Assembly (NCBI GenBank): GCA_003508565.1
Contig: DNUI01000185.1
Location: 1 to 13,808 of the forward strand
DNA: 13,808 nt
Reading direction: 5' to 3'
Source of the DNA: Syntrophaceae bacterium
GTDB lineage: Bacteria; Desulfobacterota; Syntrophia; Syntrophales; UBA2185
Shown: in pieces, positions 1-7,281 of the stretch
Layout: every line of letters begins with the position of its first letter
How positions within the stretch are numbered: the stretch's first letter is position 1
Made by a program: the position numbers and the translations under genes
The notes under the pieces: generated by a model
Database searches by the model: none
What the model was told of the DNA's origin: nothing
Seen by the model: the letters and a program-made list of their open reading frames with translations, nothing else

Positions 1-40
1 CGAGGAGTGTCCCATTGGCATGAGACCTGTTGTAATGATC

Positions 41-931
41 TTATGGTAGCTTTAAGTGGACAACTTCTCCCTGCTTCCCCAGAATTCCCAAGGATTTTCC
101 CTGAAACACAATGTCAATGCCGCCGGCGTTACCAATATCAATTATGAAATCTGTCGCTGACTTCTCAATCTTTTCACCTGGTTGAAGCAGTATTTCATGT
201 GGTTGCTTATCATCTAATGTGATTCTCACCCAGGTCAGCTCCCGGGCTTGCATCGTGATGGGGTATTGTTCCTTTACATCTCTTTGCGTGCTCACGAGTT
301 GCTGAGATGCGATAATCTGCTGTTGTTGTATGTCCGGTGTATGTTCGGCGTCCTTAGCTGGTTGTTCTGCCTGAGTATCGGTAGTTGATTGGGCAGTGTT
401 TTCTGGATCTTTCATAGCTGCCTCTGTCGGATCGGGAATATTGCTTTTAATATCTCGTTTATTATCATCGGCAGGTTGGATAGTTTTATCCTTCAAAATA
501 TCGATTTCCGATTTGTAAGAAGAGAACAAAAAAACAGTAGCGATGGTGACAACAAGAATCAATGAAACCCACACCAGTCTTCGGTAATTTACCCGAGCGG
601 GTGTAGGGGGTTTTTTTATTTCCTCGTCTTTGAAAGCAGTGTTCAGTGTTTCTAAGTATTGTTCATAGCGGGCAAGTGTTGAGGCGCTTTCAACACCTAA
701 GGTGTTTGCGTATATTTTTATGAAGGATTTAGTGAAAACCGGCGGTGGAAGAAGATGAAAATCACTGTTTTCGATGGCTGCGAGATTGGTTATACTGATT
801 CGCGTACTTCTGTATATATCCTTTAAAGTGAGCCCTTTGGATTCCCTGACGGATTTAAAATTAACTACGGGTGGATTTAAATCTTTATCATCATTTTCCG
901 AACTATTTTGATTTTTAATAGTATCAACCAT
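41..931 (-). CDS. rodZ: RodZ-like cell-shape protein (HTH, one membrane segment, DUF4115-type C-terminus)
   Basis: RodZ-family proteins link the MreB cytoskeleton to the cell-wall elongation machinery at the inner membrane. The 296-residue product has the family order. Residues about 25-95 form a cytoplasmic helix-turn-helix of the HTH_25 type (SVRESKGLTLKDIYRSTRIS, then an FIKIYANTLGV segment). A basic stretch and one hydrophobic segment follow at about 119-138. Residues 140-215 are a low-complexity periplasmic linker rich in D, T, Q and P. Residues about 225-296 match the DUF4115 pattern (LTWVRITLDD, LLQPGEKIEKSA, IGNAGGIDIVFQG). The start at 931 gives a short polar N-terminus before the HTH; only a weak GAG lies 10-12 bases upstream, so the start is probable but not certain. 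It is divergent from the monophosphatase gene at 1150. The fit to the family by domain order is good; membership of the MreB complex is inferred. Confidence 0.85.
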   Translation of the reverse strand: MVDTIKNQNSSENDDKDLNPPVVNFKSVRESKGLTLKDIYRSTRISITNLAAIENSDFHLLPPPVFTKSFIKIYANTLGVESASTLARYEQYLETLNTAFKDEEIKKPPTPARVNYRRLVWVSLILVVTIATVFLFSSYKSEIDILKDKTIQPADDNKRDIKSNIPDPTEAAMKDPENTAQSTTDTQAEQPAKDAEHTPDIQQQQIIASQQLVSTQRDVKEQYPITMQARELTWVRITLDDKQPHEILLQPGEKIEKSATDFIIDIGNAGGIDIVFQGKSLGILGKQGEVVHLKLP

Positions 932-1149
932 CCTGTATGTCTCAATTTTGTAAAAAACTGAAGAATACTAATATTTTCTTAGCATATTATTTTCTATAAG
1001 ATATTTTCCGGATAATTACCACCAATTTTATAGTCACGCAACAGAAAGATGTAACTTCCCAAATAAGTAAATACTTGATATACATCACTGGATAGAAGAA
1101 TGATAAGCGCAGTGCTGGTATCTTGAATGTTATGAGGAGTGCGTAGGGT

Positions 1150-1944
1150 ATGGATGATGTTAGGGAATGTATGATATCTATAGCAAGAGAAGCAGGGGTA
1201 TTTCTTAAGGAAAGACTCAATAATAAGCACGTAATAGCATACAAGGGTGACATAAATATTGTCACTGATGCAGACCGTCTCTCGGAAGAGATAATTACGT
1301 CCAAGATTTCCCAAAAATACCCGAGTCATGATATTCTCGCAGAGGAATCAACAGGAACATACAAAGGCTCAGACTTCCGATGGATAATCGATCCTCTCGA
1401 CGGGACGACAAATTATGCCCATGGTTATCCCGTATTTTGTGTATCTATTGCCGTGGAACGAAAGGGAGAAATCTTCCTTGGTGTCATCTACAACCCCATG
1501 CTGGAGGAGATGTTTGTGGCAGAAAGAGGCAAAGGAGCTTTCTTGAATGGCAGGAAGATTTCTGTATCGAGTACTGCCGACCTTACAAGAAGTCTCTTGG
1601 CGACTGGTTTCCCCTATGATATCAGGGATGATGAGAATAACAATATTAATTATTTTAGCGGAATGGCTAAAAAGGCCCAGGCCATTCGGCGCGCCGGTTC
1701 TGCAGCTCTTGACATGGCTTATATCGCGATGGGCCGTTTTGATGGATTCTGGGAGCTGAAACTCATGCCATGGGATACGGCTGCAGGGTGGCTTTTAATC
1801 CATGAAGCAGGTGGAATAGTTACGGATATCTACGGTACCACCTTTTCCCTTACATCGCCCCATATTTTGGCTACGAACGGTAAGATACACAGGGAAATGG
1901 TCAACGTGTTACAAAAAATTAATTCTTTCGGTTCAGATATATAA
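1150..1944 (+). CDS. suhB: Inositol monophosphatase family protein (SuhB-like)
   Basis: Members hydrolyse inositol-1-phosphate or related sugar phosphates with Mg2+; bacterial SuhB also has an RNA polymerase/rRNA antitermination role in some species. At 264 residues the protein has normal family length. Visible motifs are the metal-binding Glu pair in ILAEES (E65-E66), motif 1 DPLDGTTN at 81-88 (D81, D84), and motif 2 PWDTAAG with W208-D209, followed by the EAGG segment. The ATG at 1150 has GAGGAG (1132-1138) and a closer AGGG upstream. A weak -35/-10 pair (TTGATA 1075-1080, AATGAT 1099-1104, 18-base spacer) could serve it. It faces away from rodZ and is followed by a 290-base gap, so it is probably monocistronic. 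The family call is firm; the exact substrate (inositol phosphate, fructose-1,6-bisphosphate or NADP) cannot be read from the sequence. Confidence 0.9.
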   Translation: MDDVRECMISIAREAGVFLKERLNNKHVIAYKGDINIVTDADRLSEEIITSKISQKYPSHDILAEESTGTYKGSDFRWIIDPLDGTTNYAHGYPVFCVSIAVERKGEIFLGVIYNPMLEEMFVAERGKGAFLNGRKISVSSTADLTRSLLATGFPYDIRDDENNNINYFSGMAKKAQAIRRAGSAALDMAYIAMGRFDGFWELKLMPWDTAAGWLLIHEAGGIVTDIYGTTFSLTSPHILATNGKIHREMVNVLQKINSFGSDI

Positions 1945-2064
1945 ATAAACCTGCCGATTCTTCCTTATATGCGGCGAATTGAGATTTCAAAAGTACCTCC
2001 AACTATCCGCGCGTTTAACTTTCTGGCGTTACACATCATGTAAACGGATCCATCTTTCCTGGTC

Positions 2065-2094
2065 TTGACAACCTGAATTTTGTGAATATATTAT
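2065..2094 (+). promoter_or_regulatory. Candidate sigma-70 promoter P1 of the hsp20 operon
   Basis: A perfect -35 TTGACA lies at 2065-2070. It is followed by TATTAT at 2089-2094 (18-base spacer, 5/6 match) or TATATT at 2087-2092 (16-base spacer, 5/6). It would give a leader of about 135 bases before the first hsp20 gene. I see no CIRCE inverted repeat (TTAGCACTC/GAGTGCTAA) and no sigma-32 CCCCAT-type -10 near it. Confidence 0.55.
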
Positions 2095-2115
2095 GCCTAA
2101 AGTCAGTGAAGTGCC

Positions 2116-2124
2116 TGATATAAT
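2116..2124 (+). promoter_or_regulatory. Candidate extended -10 promoter P2 of the hsp20 operon
   Basis: TGATATAAT at 2116-2124 is a perfect extended -10 (TG-N-TATAAT). The corresponding -35 position, near 2096-2101, is CCTAAA and does not match, which is tolerated by extended -10 promoters. It lies 25-30 bases downstream of P1 and would shorten the leader to about 105 bases. Confidence 0.45.
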
Positions 2125-2234
2125 ATAGCTTTGTGGATCTTGTGTCCATTTAAGTATGAACGAGTGCACATATAACAAATCATAAAATTTAGAGAAAAAG
2201 AAAAGCACACTACAAGGAAAAGGAGGTATGCATT

Positions 2235-2678
2235 ATGTTCGGACCAGGATTTTGGAGAGTTGGAAGGATGATGAATCAGCTATCAGAAATGCAGAACCTG
2301 CAGAGAGAGATGAACAGGCTCTTTTCTGGATTCACCCAGCCGTTAAGCCATGAATTTCCTGCAATCAACATCTGGCTTGGCAAAGACGATGCGATTGTAA
2401 GTGCCGAGTTGCCGGGCATAGATCCGGGTAAGATTGACATTTCTGTTGTTGCTGATACCATCACGCTAAGCGGATCACGCGAAAAGGATGAACTGAAAGA
2501 GGGTGAGAGCTATCACCGTCAGGAAAGAAATTACGGCAACTATATGAGAACGCTGCAAATTCCCTTCCAGGTCGATGCGGCTAAGGTAGATGCGAAGTAT
2601 GAGAAAGGTGTCCTTCGAATTACCCTTCCCCGGTCGGAAGCGGCGAAGCCAAAGAAGATCAGCATAAAGTCTGAGTAA
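2235..2678 (+). CDS. Small heat-shock protein, Hsp20/alpha-crystallin family (first of three)
   Basis: An ATP-independent holdase that forms cytoplasmic oligomers and keeps unfolded proteins from aggregating. The 147-residue product has an N-terminal arm containing REMNRLF (24-30), an alpha-crystallin domain at about 42-133 (AELPGID near 57-63, YGNYMRTLQIP, then GVLRITLP at 125-132) and a C-terminal I-X-I motif (ISI, 142-144) two residues short of the usual free tail. The ATG at 2235 is preceded by AGGAGG with an 8-base spacer; an ATG at 2228 inside the leader is in another frame. It is first in an operon: 18 bases separate its stop from the next start. The start and family call are very secure. 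Confidence 0.95.
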   Translation: MFGPGFWRVGRMMNQLSEMQNLQREMNRLFSGFTQPLSHEFPAINIWLGKDDAIVSAELPGIDPGKIDISVVADTITLSGSREKDELKEGESYHRQERNYGNYMRTLQIPFQVDAAKVDAKYEKGVLRITLPRSEAAKPKKISIKSE

Positions 2679-2696
2679 GGAAGGAGGTTGATAGTT

Positions 2697-3101
2697 ATGG
2701 CAGACGATAAAAAGGAACTGCAAAAGATAGAGGCCCAGAGTTCAATCGAGACGGAACGGACCAGAAGCAGGAGAGTCTATGTGCCGAAAGTAGACATATA
2801 TGAAGCGAAGGATGCCATCATGCTGGTTGCAGATATGCCCGGTGTTGATGAGAAGTCCGTTGACATTACCCTTGAAAAGAATGTTCTTACCATTGCGGGG
2901 ACGGTTGAACCGGAGGCATACAAAAATCACAGCATAACGTATTCTGAATATGATACAGGAGATTATGAACGTTCATTTACGATTTCAGATGAAGTTGACC
3001 GAAATAAGATTGAAGCGTCGGTGAAACAGGGGGTGTTACGTGTCACACTTCACAAAGTTGAGCCGGTAAAGGCAAAGAAAATTACCATAAAGACGGGATA
3101 A
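2697..3101 (+). CDS. Small heat-shock protein, Hsp20 family, short N-terminal arm (second of three)
   Basis: A second Hsp20 holdase, 134 residues. The alpha-crystallin domain spans about 28-120 (DMPGVDEKSVDITLE, GVLRVTL at 112-118) and the C-terminal I-X-I motif is ITI at 129-131. Unlike its two neighbours it lacks the REMNRLF-type helix; its N-terminal arm is a polar, charged stretch of about 26 residues. The ATG at 2697 is chosen because AAGGAGG lies 9 bases upstream; a TTG at 2688 in frame is too close to that site. It sits 18 bases after the first hsp20 and 23 bases before the third. The three proteins are clearly diverged, so the duplication is old. Its different arm suggests a co-oligomerising partner (inference). 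Confidence 0.93.
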   Translation: MADDKKELQKIEAQSSIETERTRSRRVYVPKVDIYEAKDAIMLVADMPGVDEKSVDITLEKNVLTIAGTVEPEAYKNHSITYSEYDTGDYERSFTISDEVDRNKIEASVKQGVLRVTLHKVEPVKAKKITIKTG

Positions 3102-3124
3102 ATTAAGAAAAGGAGGTATGGAGT

Positions 3125-3631
3125 ATGCCTTTCAAAGATTTATTACCCTCACGCCGGAGGAGGACAGATGTTCCAGGAAGATATGAAGAGGAGCATCCTC
3201 TCTCTATCGTTCAGAAAGAGATGAATCGGTTGTTTGATGATTTTTCCCGGGGTTTTGATGTTGCGCCTTTTAGCGCCATGAGGGAACGCCTTGGGACTTT
3301 CTCGCCTTCCCTTGATGTAAAGGAAGATGATAAGGCGATCACTGTGAAAGCTGAACTTCCGGGTATGGATGAGAAGGATGTCGAGGTACTCCTTACGGAT
3401 GATGCCCTCACATTAAAAGGGGAAAAAAAGGAGGATAAAGAAGAAAAAAGAGAAAACTATTACCATGTGGAACGGACATACGGATCTTTTCATCGCGTGA
3501 TCCCTCTGGCGGCGGCCATTGATACGAAAAAAGTCAACGCGACGTTTAAAAATGGTGTTCTGGTTGTCACACTGCCGAAAACAGAGGAAGCAAAAATGAA
3601 AGGGAAGAAGATACCCGTGAACGTTGAATAA
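3125..3631 (+). CDS. Small heat-shock protein, Hsp20 family, long N-terminal arm (third of three)
   Basis: The longest of the three holdases, at 168 residues. The N-terminal arm has a basic RRRR cluster (10-13) and KEMNRLFDDF near 31-40. The alpha-crystallin domain runs from about 60 to 152 (SLDVKEDD, AELPGMDEKDVEV, YGSFHRVIPL, GVLVVTLP at 144-151), with a Lys/Glu-rich loop at 98-110. The C-terminal I-X-V motif is IPV at 163-165. The ATG at 3125 has AGGAGG with an 8-base spacer; an earlier ATG at 3118 is out of frame. Its leader (aaaaggaggtatg, then 4 bases, then the ATG) closely matches that of the first hsp20. It is last in the operon, with a terminator starting 22 bases after its stop. Confidence 0.95.
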   Translation: MPFKDLLPSRRRRTDVPGRYEEEHPLSIVQKEMNRLFDDFSRGFDVAPFSAMRERLGTFSPSLDVKEDDKAITVKAELPGMDEKDVEVLLTDDALTLKGEKKEDKEEKRENYYHVERTYGSFHRVIPLAAAIDTKKVNATFKNGVLVVTLPKTEEAKMKGKKIPVNVE

Positions 3632-3652
3632 TTATTGCGGCGAGACTGCGAG

Positions 3653-3700
3653 AACCGTCACTTCATCTTCCTGAAGAGAGAAGATGAGTGACGGTTTTTT
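3653..3700 (+). terminator. Rho-independent terminator of the hsp20 operon
   Basis: The left arm AACCGTCACTTCATCTTC (3653-3670) pairs with GAAGATGAGTGACGGTT (3680-3696), with one bulged T and a loop of about 9 bases. A run of six T residues covers 3695-3700. The stem is long and GC-containing, immediately after the third hsp20. Confidence 0.93.
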
Positions 3701-3866
3701 AATGTGTCTCTCGGGTATTAGGAAAACTCCTCACCTTCAGGCGAAGACTTCAGTTGGATCTTTTGTGCCGCGAGGGTTCGAGGAGTAAAGGATTCCAGAA
3801 TTTAAGATCGGTAAAGAAAAGATGTTTCCCCTTGATGTCTGAACGTAAAATGGCGAAAGCGACTTA

Positions 3867-3895
3867 TTGACATACCACTACATATTGTTTATAGA
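3867..3895 (+). promoter_or_regulatory. Candidate sigma-70 promoter of the radical SAM gene
   Basis: TTGACA at 3867-3872 and TATAGA at 3890-3895 (5/6) are separated by exactly 17 bases. A second TTGACA at 3897-3902 has no -10 at the right distance. The predicted transcript starts near 3902, giving a leader of about 85-100 bases. The rest of the gap from 3701 to 3866 holds no gene or RNA structure that I can recognise. Confidence 0.6.
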
Positions 3896-3953
3896 TTTGA
3901 CACGGTATATAGGGCACTGAGCCGGGCAAAGGAGAGAGGTTGGAATTGTATTG

Positions 3954-4007
3954 ATGTGTGATTTAGCAGAGAGACATCAGAAAAGGACGTGCGGTTTCAT
4001 TATATAA
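3954..4007 (+). CDS. Possible 17-residue leader ORF upstream of the radical SAM gene
   Basis: ATG at 3954 opens a 17-codon frame (MCDLAERHQKRTCGFII) whose TAA stop at 4005-4007 overlaps an in-frame ATG (4007-4009) of the following gene as TAATG. GGAGAGAGG lies about 15-23 bases upstream, farther than ideal for initiation. The TAATG overlap is typical of translational coupling, and the ATG at 4007 has no ribosome site of its own. It could equally be chance in a short AT-rich leader. No known leader peptide is recognised. Confidence 0.22.
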   Translation: MCDLAERHQKRTCGFII

Positions 4008-5584
4008 TGCTTCTTATCCACCCACCGGTTGTCAAACCCTGTGAACCTCCCGCGGGATTGGCGAAACTTGCAGGTGTCATGAATTACCACAATCTTCCCT
4101 GCAGGGTCATTGATGCCAATGTCGAAGGTATTGCGAGTCTTCTCAGGCAGAACAGGAAGTTAACCGACCTTTCACCCAGAGATATCCCGGAAACTCTCAC
4201 AAAAAACAGTGTTGAACCTTTGATGGATACCTGGACGAGACGTGCCTGCCGAGATTTGGAAATCAACATTTCTGCGTTAACCTCCAGCAGGGCCTATACC
4301 AATATTGATCGCTATAGGCGGGCAGTAATGGACGTCAACCGAGTACTGGAGGTGTCAGACTATTATCGTGACGCACGTCTGAATTTGTCTAACTATCTTG
4401 ATCGAAATCTGTCACCGGTGCGAAGCGCGGATTTGATACATGCTTCGGAAGCACCTGAACGCAATCCCTTCTATCCGTATTTCAGAGAAAAGATTGCGGC
4501 CGTTATAGAGCTGGAAGAGCCTGCTGTTATCGGGTTTTCATTAAATTATCTGAGTCAGGCGTTATGTACGTTTGCGATGATCGGTTTTCTGAGACAGGTG
4601 TACCCCGGCATCAGGGTAATTTTAGGCGGTGGTTTGGTGACATCATGGGTACGGCAACCAGGATGGTCGAACCCATTCAAGGGACTCGTCGATGAACTGA
4701 TTGCCGGTCCGGGGGAGAGACATGTCCTTACCATGTTCGGTATGGCTTATCGGGAAGGGCATGCCATGCCTGATTATACCGTATTTCCCATGAAAGGGTA
4801 TCTGTCTCCCGGTCCCATACTGCCTTATAGCGCATCGAGTGGATGTTACTGGAGCAAATGTGCGTTTTGTCCGGAAAGAGCGGAAGGAAATCCGTATCGT
4901 CAGGTACCCACCGAAAGGGTAATTTCAGACCTGCATACACTGACAGAAACAGCAAAACCTGTCCTTATACATTTCCTGGATAATGCCCTTAGTCCAGTGC
5001 TTCTGAAAAGCATTGCGGAAACATCTTTCGGTGCTCCCTGGTATGGATTCGCCAGAATATCTTCGCATCTGACGGATCTGGATTTTTGCCTGGCCTTAAG
5101 AAGATCTGGGTGTGTCATGCTACAGATCGGCGTGGAATCAGGTGATCAAAATGTTCTCGATAGTATGCGAAAAGGATTCGATCTGGAAATGTCTTCTGCG
5201 GTTCTAAAAACATTAAAAAAGGCAGGAATCGCGACCTATGTCTACCTGCTATTTGGAACTCCGTCGGAAACAATTCATGAAGCACGTAAAACCCTCAATT
5301 TCACAATTAAGCACAGCGATCAGATAGAGTATCTGAATCTCGCTATCTTCAATCTTCCGGCGCATGGTCCCGAGGCCAAGGAACTTGACACCGGTGATTT
5401 TTATGAAGGAGACCTGTCTCTTTACAGGAGTTTCTTTCATCCCCGGGGCTGGAACAGGAATGCCGTAAGGCAATTTCTGAATAAGGAATTCAAGAGACAT
5501 CCTGCCGTTGCCGCGATATTGAGGAAAATCCCGCTGCTGTTTACCTCCAATCATGCCCCGTTTTTTGTTACACGTAAACAGTGA
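3989..5584 (+). CDS. Radical SAM protein with B12-binding-like N-terminal half
   Basis: The protein is about 531 residues from the GTG at 3989, or 525 from the ATG at 4007. The N-terminal part (MLLIHPPVVKPCEPPAGLA) and the segment VIGFSLNYLS to IRVILGGG (about 180-215) resemble the Rossmann-like cobalamin-binding module of B12-dependent radical SAM enzymes. The catalytic [4Fe-4S] motif is C286-YWSK-C291-AF-C294, so CX4CX2C where CX3CX2C is usual. The TIM-barrel half follows (FLDNALSP, QIGVESGDQNVLDSMRKG, IATYVYLLFGTPSET), and a helical C-terminus of about 100 residues. Neither start has a good ribosome site: AAGGA is one base from GTG and 19 from ATG, so the start is open. It is monocistronic by spacing. 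Substrate is unknown; methylation or ring-rearrangement chemistry is possible but not shown. Confidence 0.83.
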   Translation: MRFHYIMLLIHPPVVKPCEPPAGLAKLAGVMNYHNLPCRVIDANVEGIASLLRQNRKLTDLSPRDIPETLTKNSVEPLMDTWTRRACRDLEINISALTSSRAYTNIDRYRRAVMDVNRVLEVSDYYRDARLNLSNYLDRNLSPVRSADLIHASEAPERNPFYPYFREKIAAVIELEEPAVIGFSLNYLSQALCTFAMIGFLRQVYPGIRVILGGGLVTSWVRQPGWSNPFKGLVDELIAGPGERHVLTMFGMAYREGHAMPDYTVFPMKGYLSPGPILPYSASSGCYWSKCAFCPERAEGNPYRQVPTERVISDLHTLTETAKPVLIHFLDNALSPVLLKSIAETSFGAPWYGFARISSHLTDLDFCLALRRSGCVMLQIGVESGDQNVLDSMRKGFDLEMSSAVLKTLKKAGIATYVYLLFGTPSETIHEARKTLNFTIKHSDQIEYLNLAIFNLPAHGPEAKELDTGDFYEGDLSLYRSFFHPRGWNRNAVRQFLNKEFKRHPAVAAILRKIPLLFTSNHAPFFVTRKQ

Positions 5585-5891
5585 CCAGTATGTCGTGGCG
5601 TGAGTTCCCTCTTCAATGTTCCCATTTTTGTATTGATTTATCTAAGACCGTCTATTAAGATTACACGCACTTAATTGGAAGTATGGAGTATGGGATTTCA
5701 AAGAGATTTTCCTTTTTGTAACACAATAGGAGAAGATCCCTAAAATATAAGATATTCATACCGATGCGTCTCTTATTGCAGAATATCCTTGATTATTGCC
5801 CCCAGGGGTGAAGGATTTTCAAACGTTCTTGCGCATACTATTTTCAAAGTATCGATGGATTTTGCTCTACCATTGAGGAGGTTAGAGAATT
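5585..5891 (+). other. Intergenic region between radical SAM and ATPase genes
   Basis: No ORF of merit is visible in these 307 bases. A weak promoter-like pair (TTGATT 5633-5638, TAAGAT 5656-5661, 17-base spacer) could drive the ATPase with a leader of about 225 bases. A strong ribosome site (GAGGAGG, about 10 bases before the ATG) ends the region. No convincing terminator for the upstream gene is visible. Confidence 0.4.
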
Positions 5892-7274
5892 ATGTATTAT
5901 GATTACTGGGGCCTCAAGAAACCGCCTTTTGATAATGTACCTGATCCCACGATGTATGCGGAATGTCATACTTCGATGGAGAATGCCATAGCGGAAACTC
6001 TTTTTGCGATCGAAGAAGGGAATGAATGCGTTGCCGTTATTGTAGGTGATGTGGGCCTGGGTAAAACCTTGTCGCTACGAATCATAATTGATTCTCTGGA
6101 TCATGATAAATACAAAATCGCCATGGTTGCGAATCCCGATATGTCTTTTATTGAGCTTTTAAGAGAAATAATCGGTCAGCTTACCGGAACGCAGTGTGAA
6201 GAACGAAGAAAAAATAATCTGCTGGAAATATTTAACAAAATATTATTTGAGACGATAGATTCGGGGAAAAAGATATTGATTTTTGTTGATGAGGCGAATG
6301 CAATGTCCCCTGCTAATTTAGAAAGTTTAAGATTGCTTACCAATATGCAGGACGCTCAAAGCAATCTATTCACCATAGTCCTCGCGGGCCAGCTTGAACT
6401 GGCCAGGAGATTGGAGCATCCCAAGCGGGCGAACCTGTTACAAAGGATCGGTACATTTTGCAGGATTGATAAAATAGAAACTAAGGATTTGATCAGGGCA
6501 TATGTGGAAACACGGCTCAGTCTTGCAGGGGGATCGCGGACTATTTTTGCCGACGATGCATATGGCTTTTTGTGGGAATATTCTGATAACGGTGTACCGC
6601 GTCTTATTAATAAAATCTGTAAATTGTCCTTGAAGGCAGGTGAGACCAATCAGTTTTCTCTCATTTCCGGAGAAGTCGTTCGTCAGATTGGTGAGCGCTT
6701 CCTTCACCTTGCCGGACCCGCAGTCCAGATGAGGAGACCGAGAAGAAGATCCGAGAGGAAAGCGCCGGAAGAGCTCTCTCATGATGAAAGAGCAGCTTAT
6801 TATGTCGATACTTCAAACCTGTCGGTAGAACCTTTTATGGATCGACGACGTCACTCGGAAATCTATGAACCAGGCGAGCCGGAACCGAAGGGTAGCACGG
6901 AAGTTGAGCAACAAATTTCCAAAGGTATGGAAACACCGGAGCCGGATGCTGAGGAAGCGTCAGTTACAGAAACGCCAAAACCTCTGAAAGAAGCAGCTGT
7001 GGCTATGGAAGTGCCGGGGCTTCCTGAAGAGCCTGCAGGCAAGAAAGAAATCATAGAAGAATTCGAAATGCTTGATGTAAAGGTTACAATAAATATTCCT
7101 TATCACGTCATTGAAAAGTCGCGGTCCTCCAGTCATGAGCATCGGCTTAAGGTGGCAGGATCCATGGCAGCACAGGTTCTGAAGAAATACCCGGAACTGG
7201 TGGCTGCTTCCCTGGATGATCCAATTTCTGTGTGGAATGATATACGGGAATTTGTACTAGATAAACTGAGATGA
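5892..7274 (+). CDS. ExeA/GspA-like AAA ATPase with an unassigned C-terminal part
   Basis: Residues 1-275 match the ExeA/GspA ATPase family: an N-terminal YYDYWGLKKPPFDNVPDP, Walker A GDVGLGKT (52-59), Walker B ILIFVDEA (128-135; usual family DEAQ is DEAN here), sensor-like VLAGQLEL (163-170), the Q184-R185 pair, and NGVPRLINKIC (233-243). In secretion systems such proteins help assemble the outer-membrane secretin through peptidoglycan. Here the usual membrane segment and peptidoglycan-binding domain are missing. Residues 276-390 are charged and Pro/Glu-rich and probably disordered; 392-460 form a small folded segment (VKVTINIPYHVIEKS to FVLDKLR) that I cannot assign. There is no gspB, gspC or secretin gene adjacent. 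Its stop lies 7 bases from the stop of the convergent TPR gene. The ATPase call is firm; the role is uncertain. Confidence 0.85.
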   Translation: MYYDYWGLKKPPFDNVPDPTMYAECHTSMENAIAETLFAIEEGNECVAVIVGDVGLGKTLSLRIIIDSLDHDKYKIAMVANPDMSFIELLREIIGQLTGTQCEERRKNNLLEIFNKILFETIDSGKKILIFVDEANAMSPANLESLRLLTNMQDAQSNLFTIVLAGQLELARRLEHPKRANLLQRIGTFCRIDKIETKDLIRAYVETRLSLAGGSRTIFADDAYGFLWEYSDNGVPRLINKICKLSLKAGETNQFSLISGEVVRQIGERFLHLAGPAVQMRRPRRRSERKAPEELSHDERAAYYVDTSNLSVEPFMDRRRHSEIYEPGEPEPKGSTEVEQQISKGMETPEPDAEEASVTETPKPLKEAAVAMEVPGLPEEPAGKKEIIEEFEMLDVKVTINIPYHVIEKSRSSSHEHRLKVAGSMAAQVLKKYPELVAASLDDPISVWNDIREFVLDKLR

Positions 7275-7281
7275 GATTTTT

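Noticed and set aside
1..40. Start of a gene on the minus strand at 21 (ATGCCAATGGGACACTCC).
   Set aside because: Only 7 codons are visible and the upstream ribosome site is weak; too little sequence to call a gene.
994..1329. Minus-strand frames of 105 and 111 codons over the rodZ-monophosphatase gap and the 5' part of the monophosphatase gene.
   Set aside because: They are antisense to a well-supported gene, lack ribosome sites and resemble no family.
3701..3866. TTCGAGG near 3777-3783, resembling a tRNA T-loop.
   Set aside because: No matching T-stem, acceptor stem or anticodon arm could be formed on either strand.
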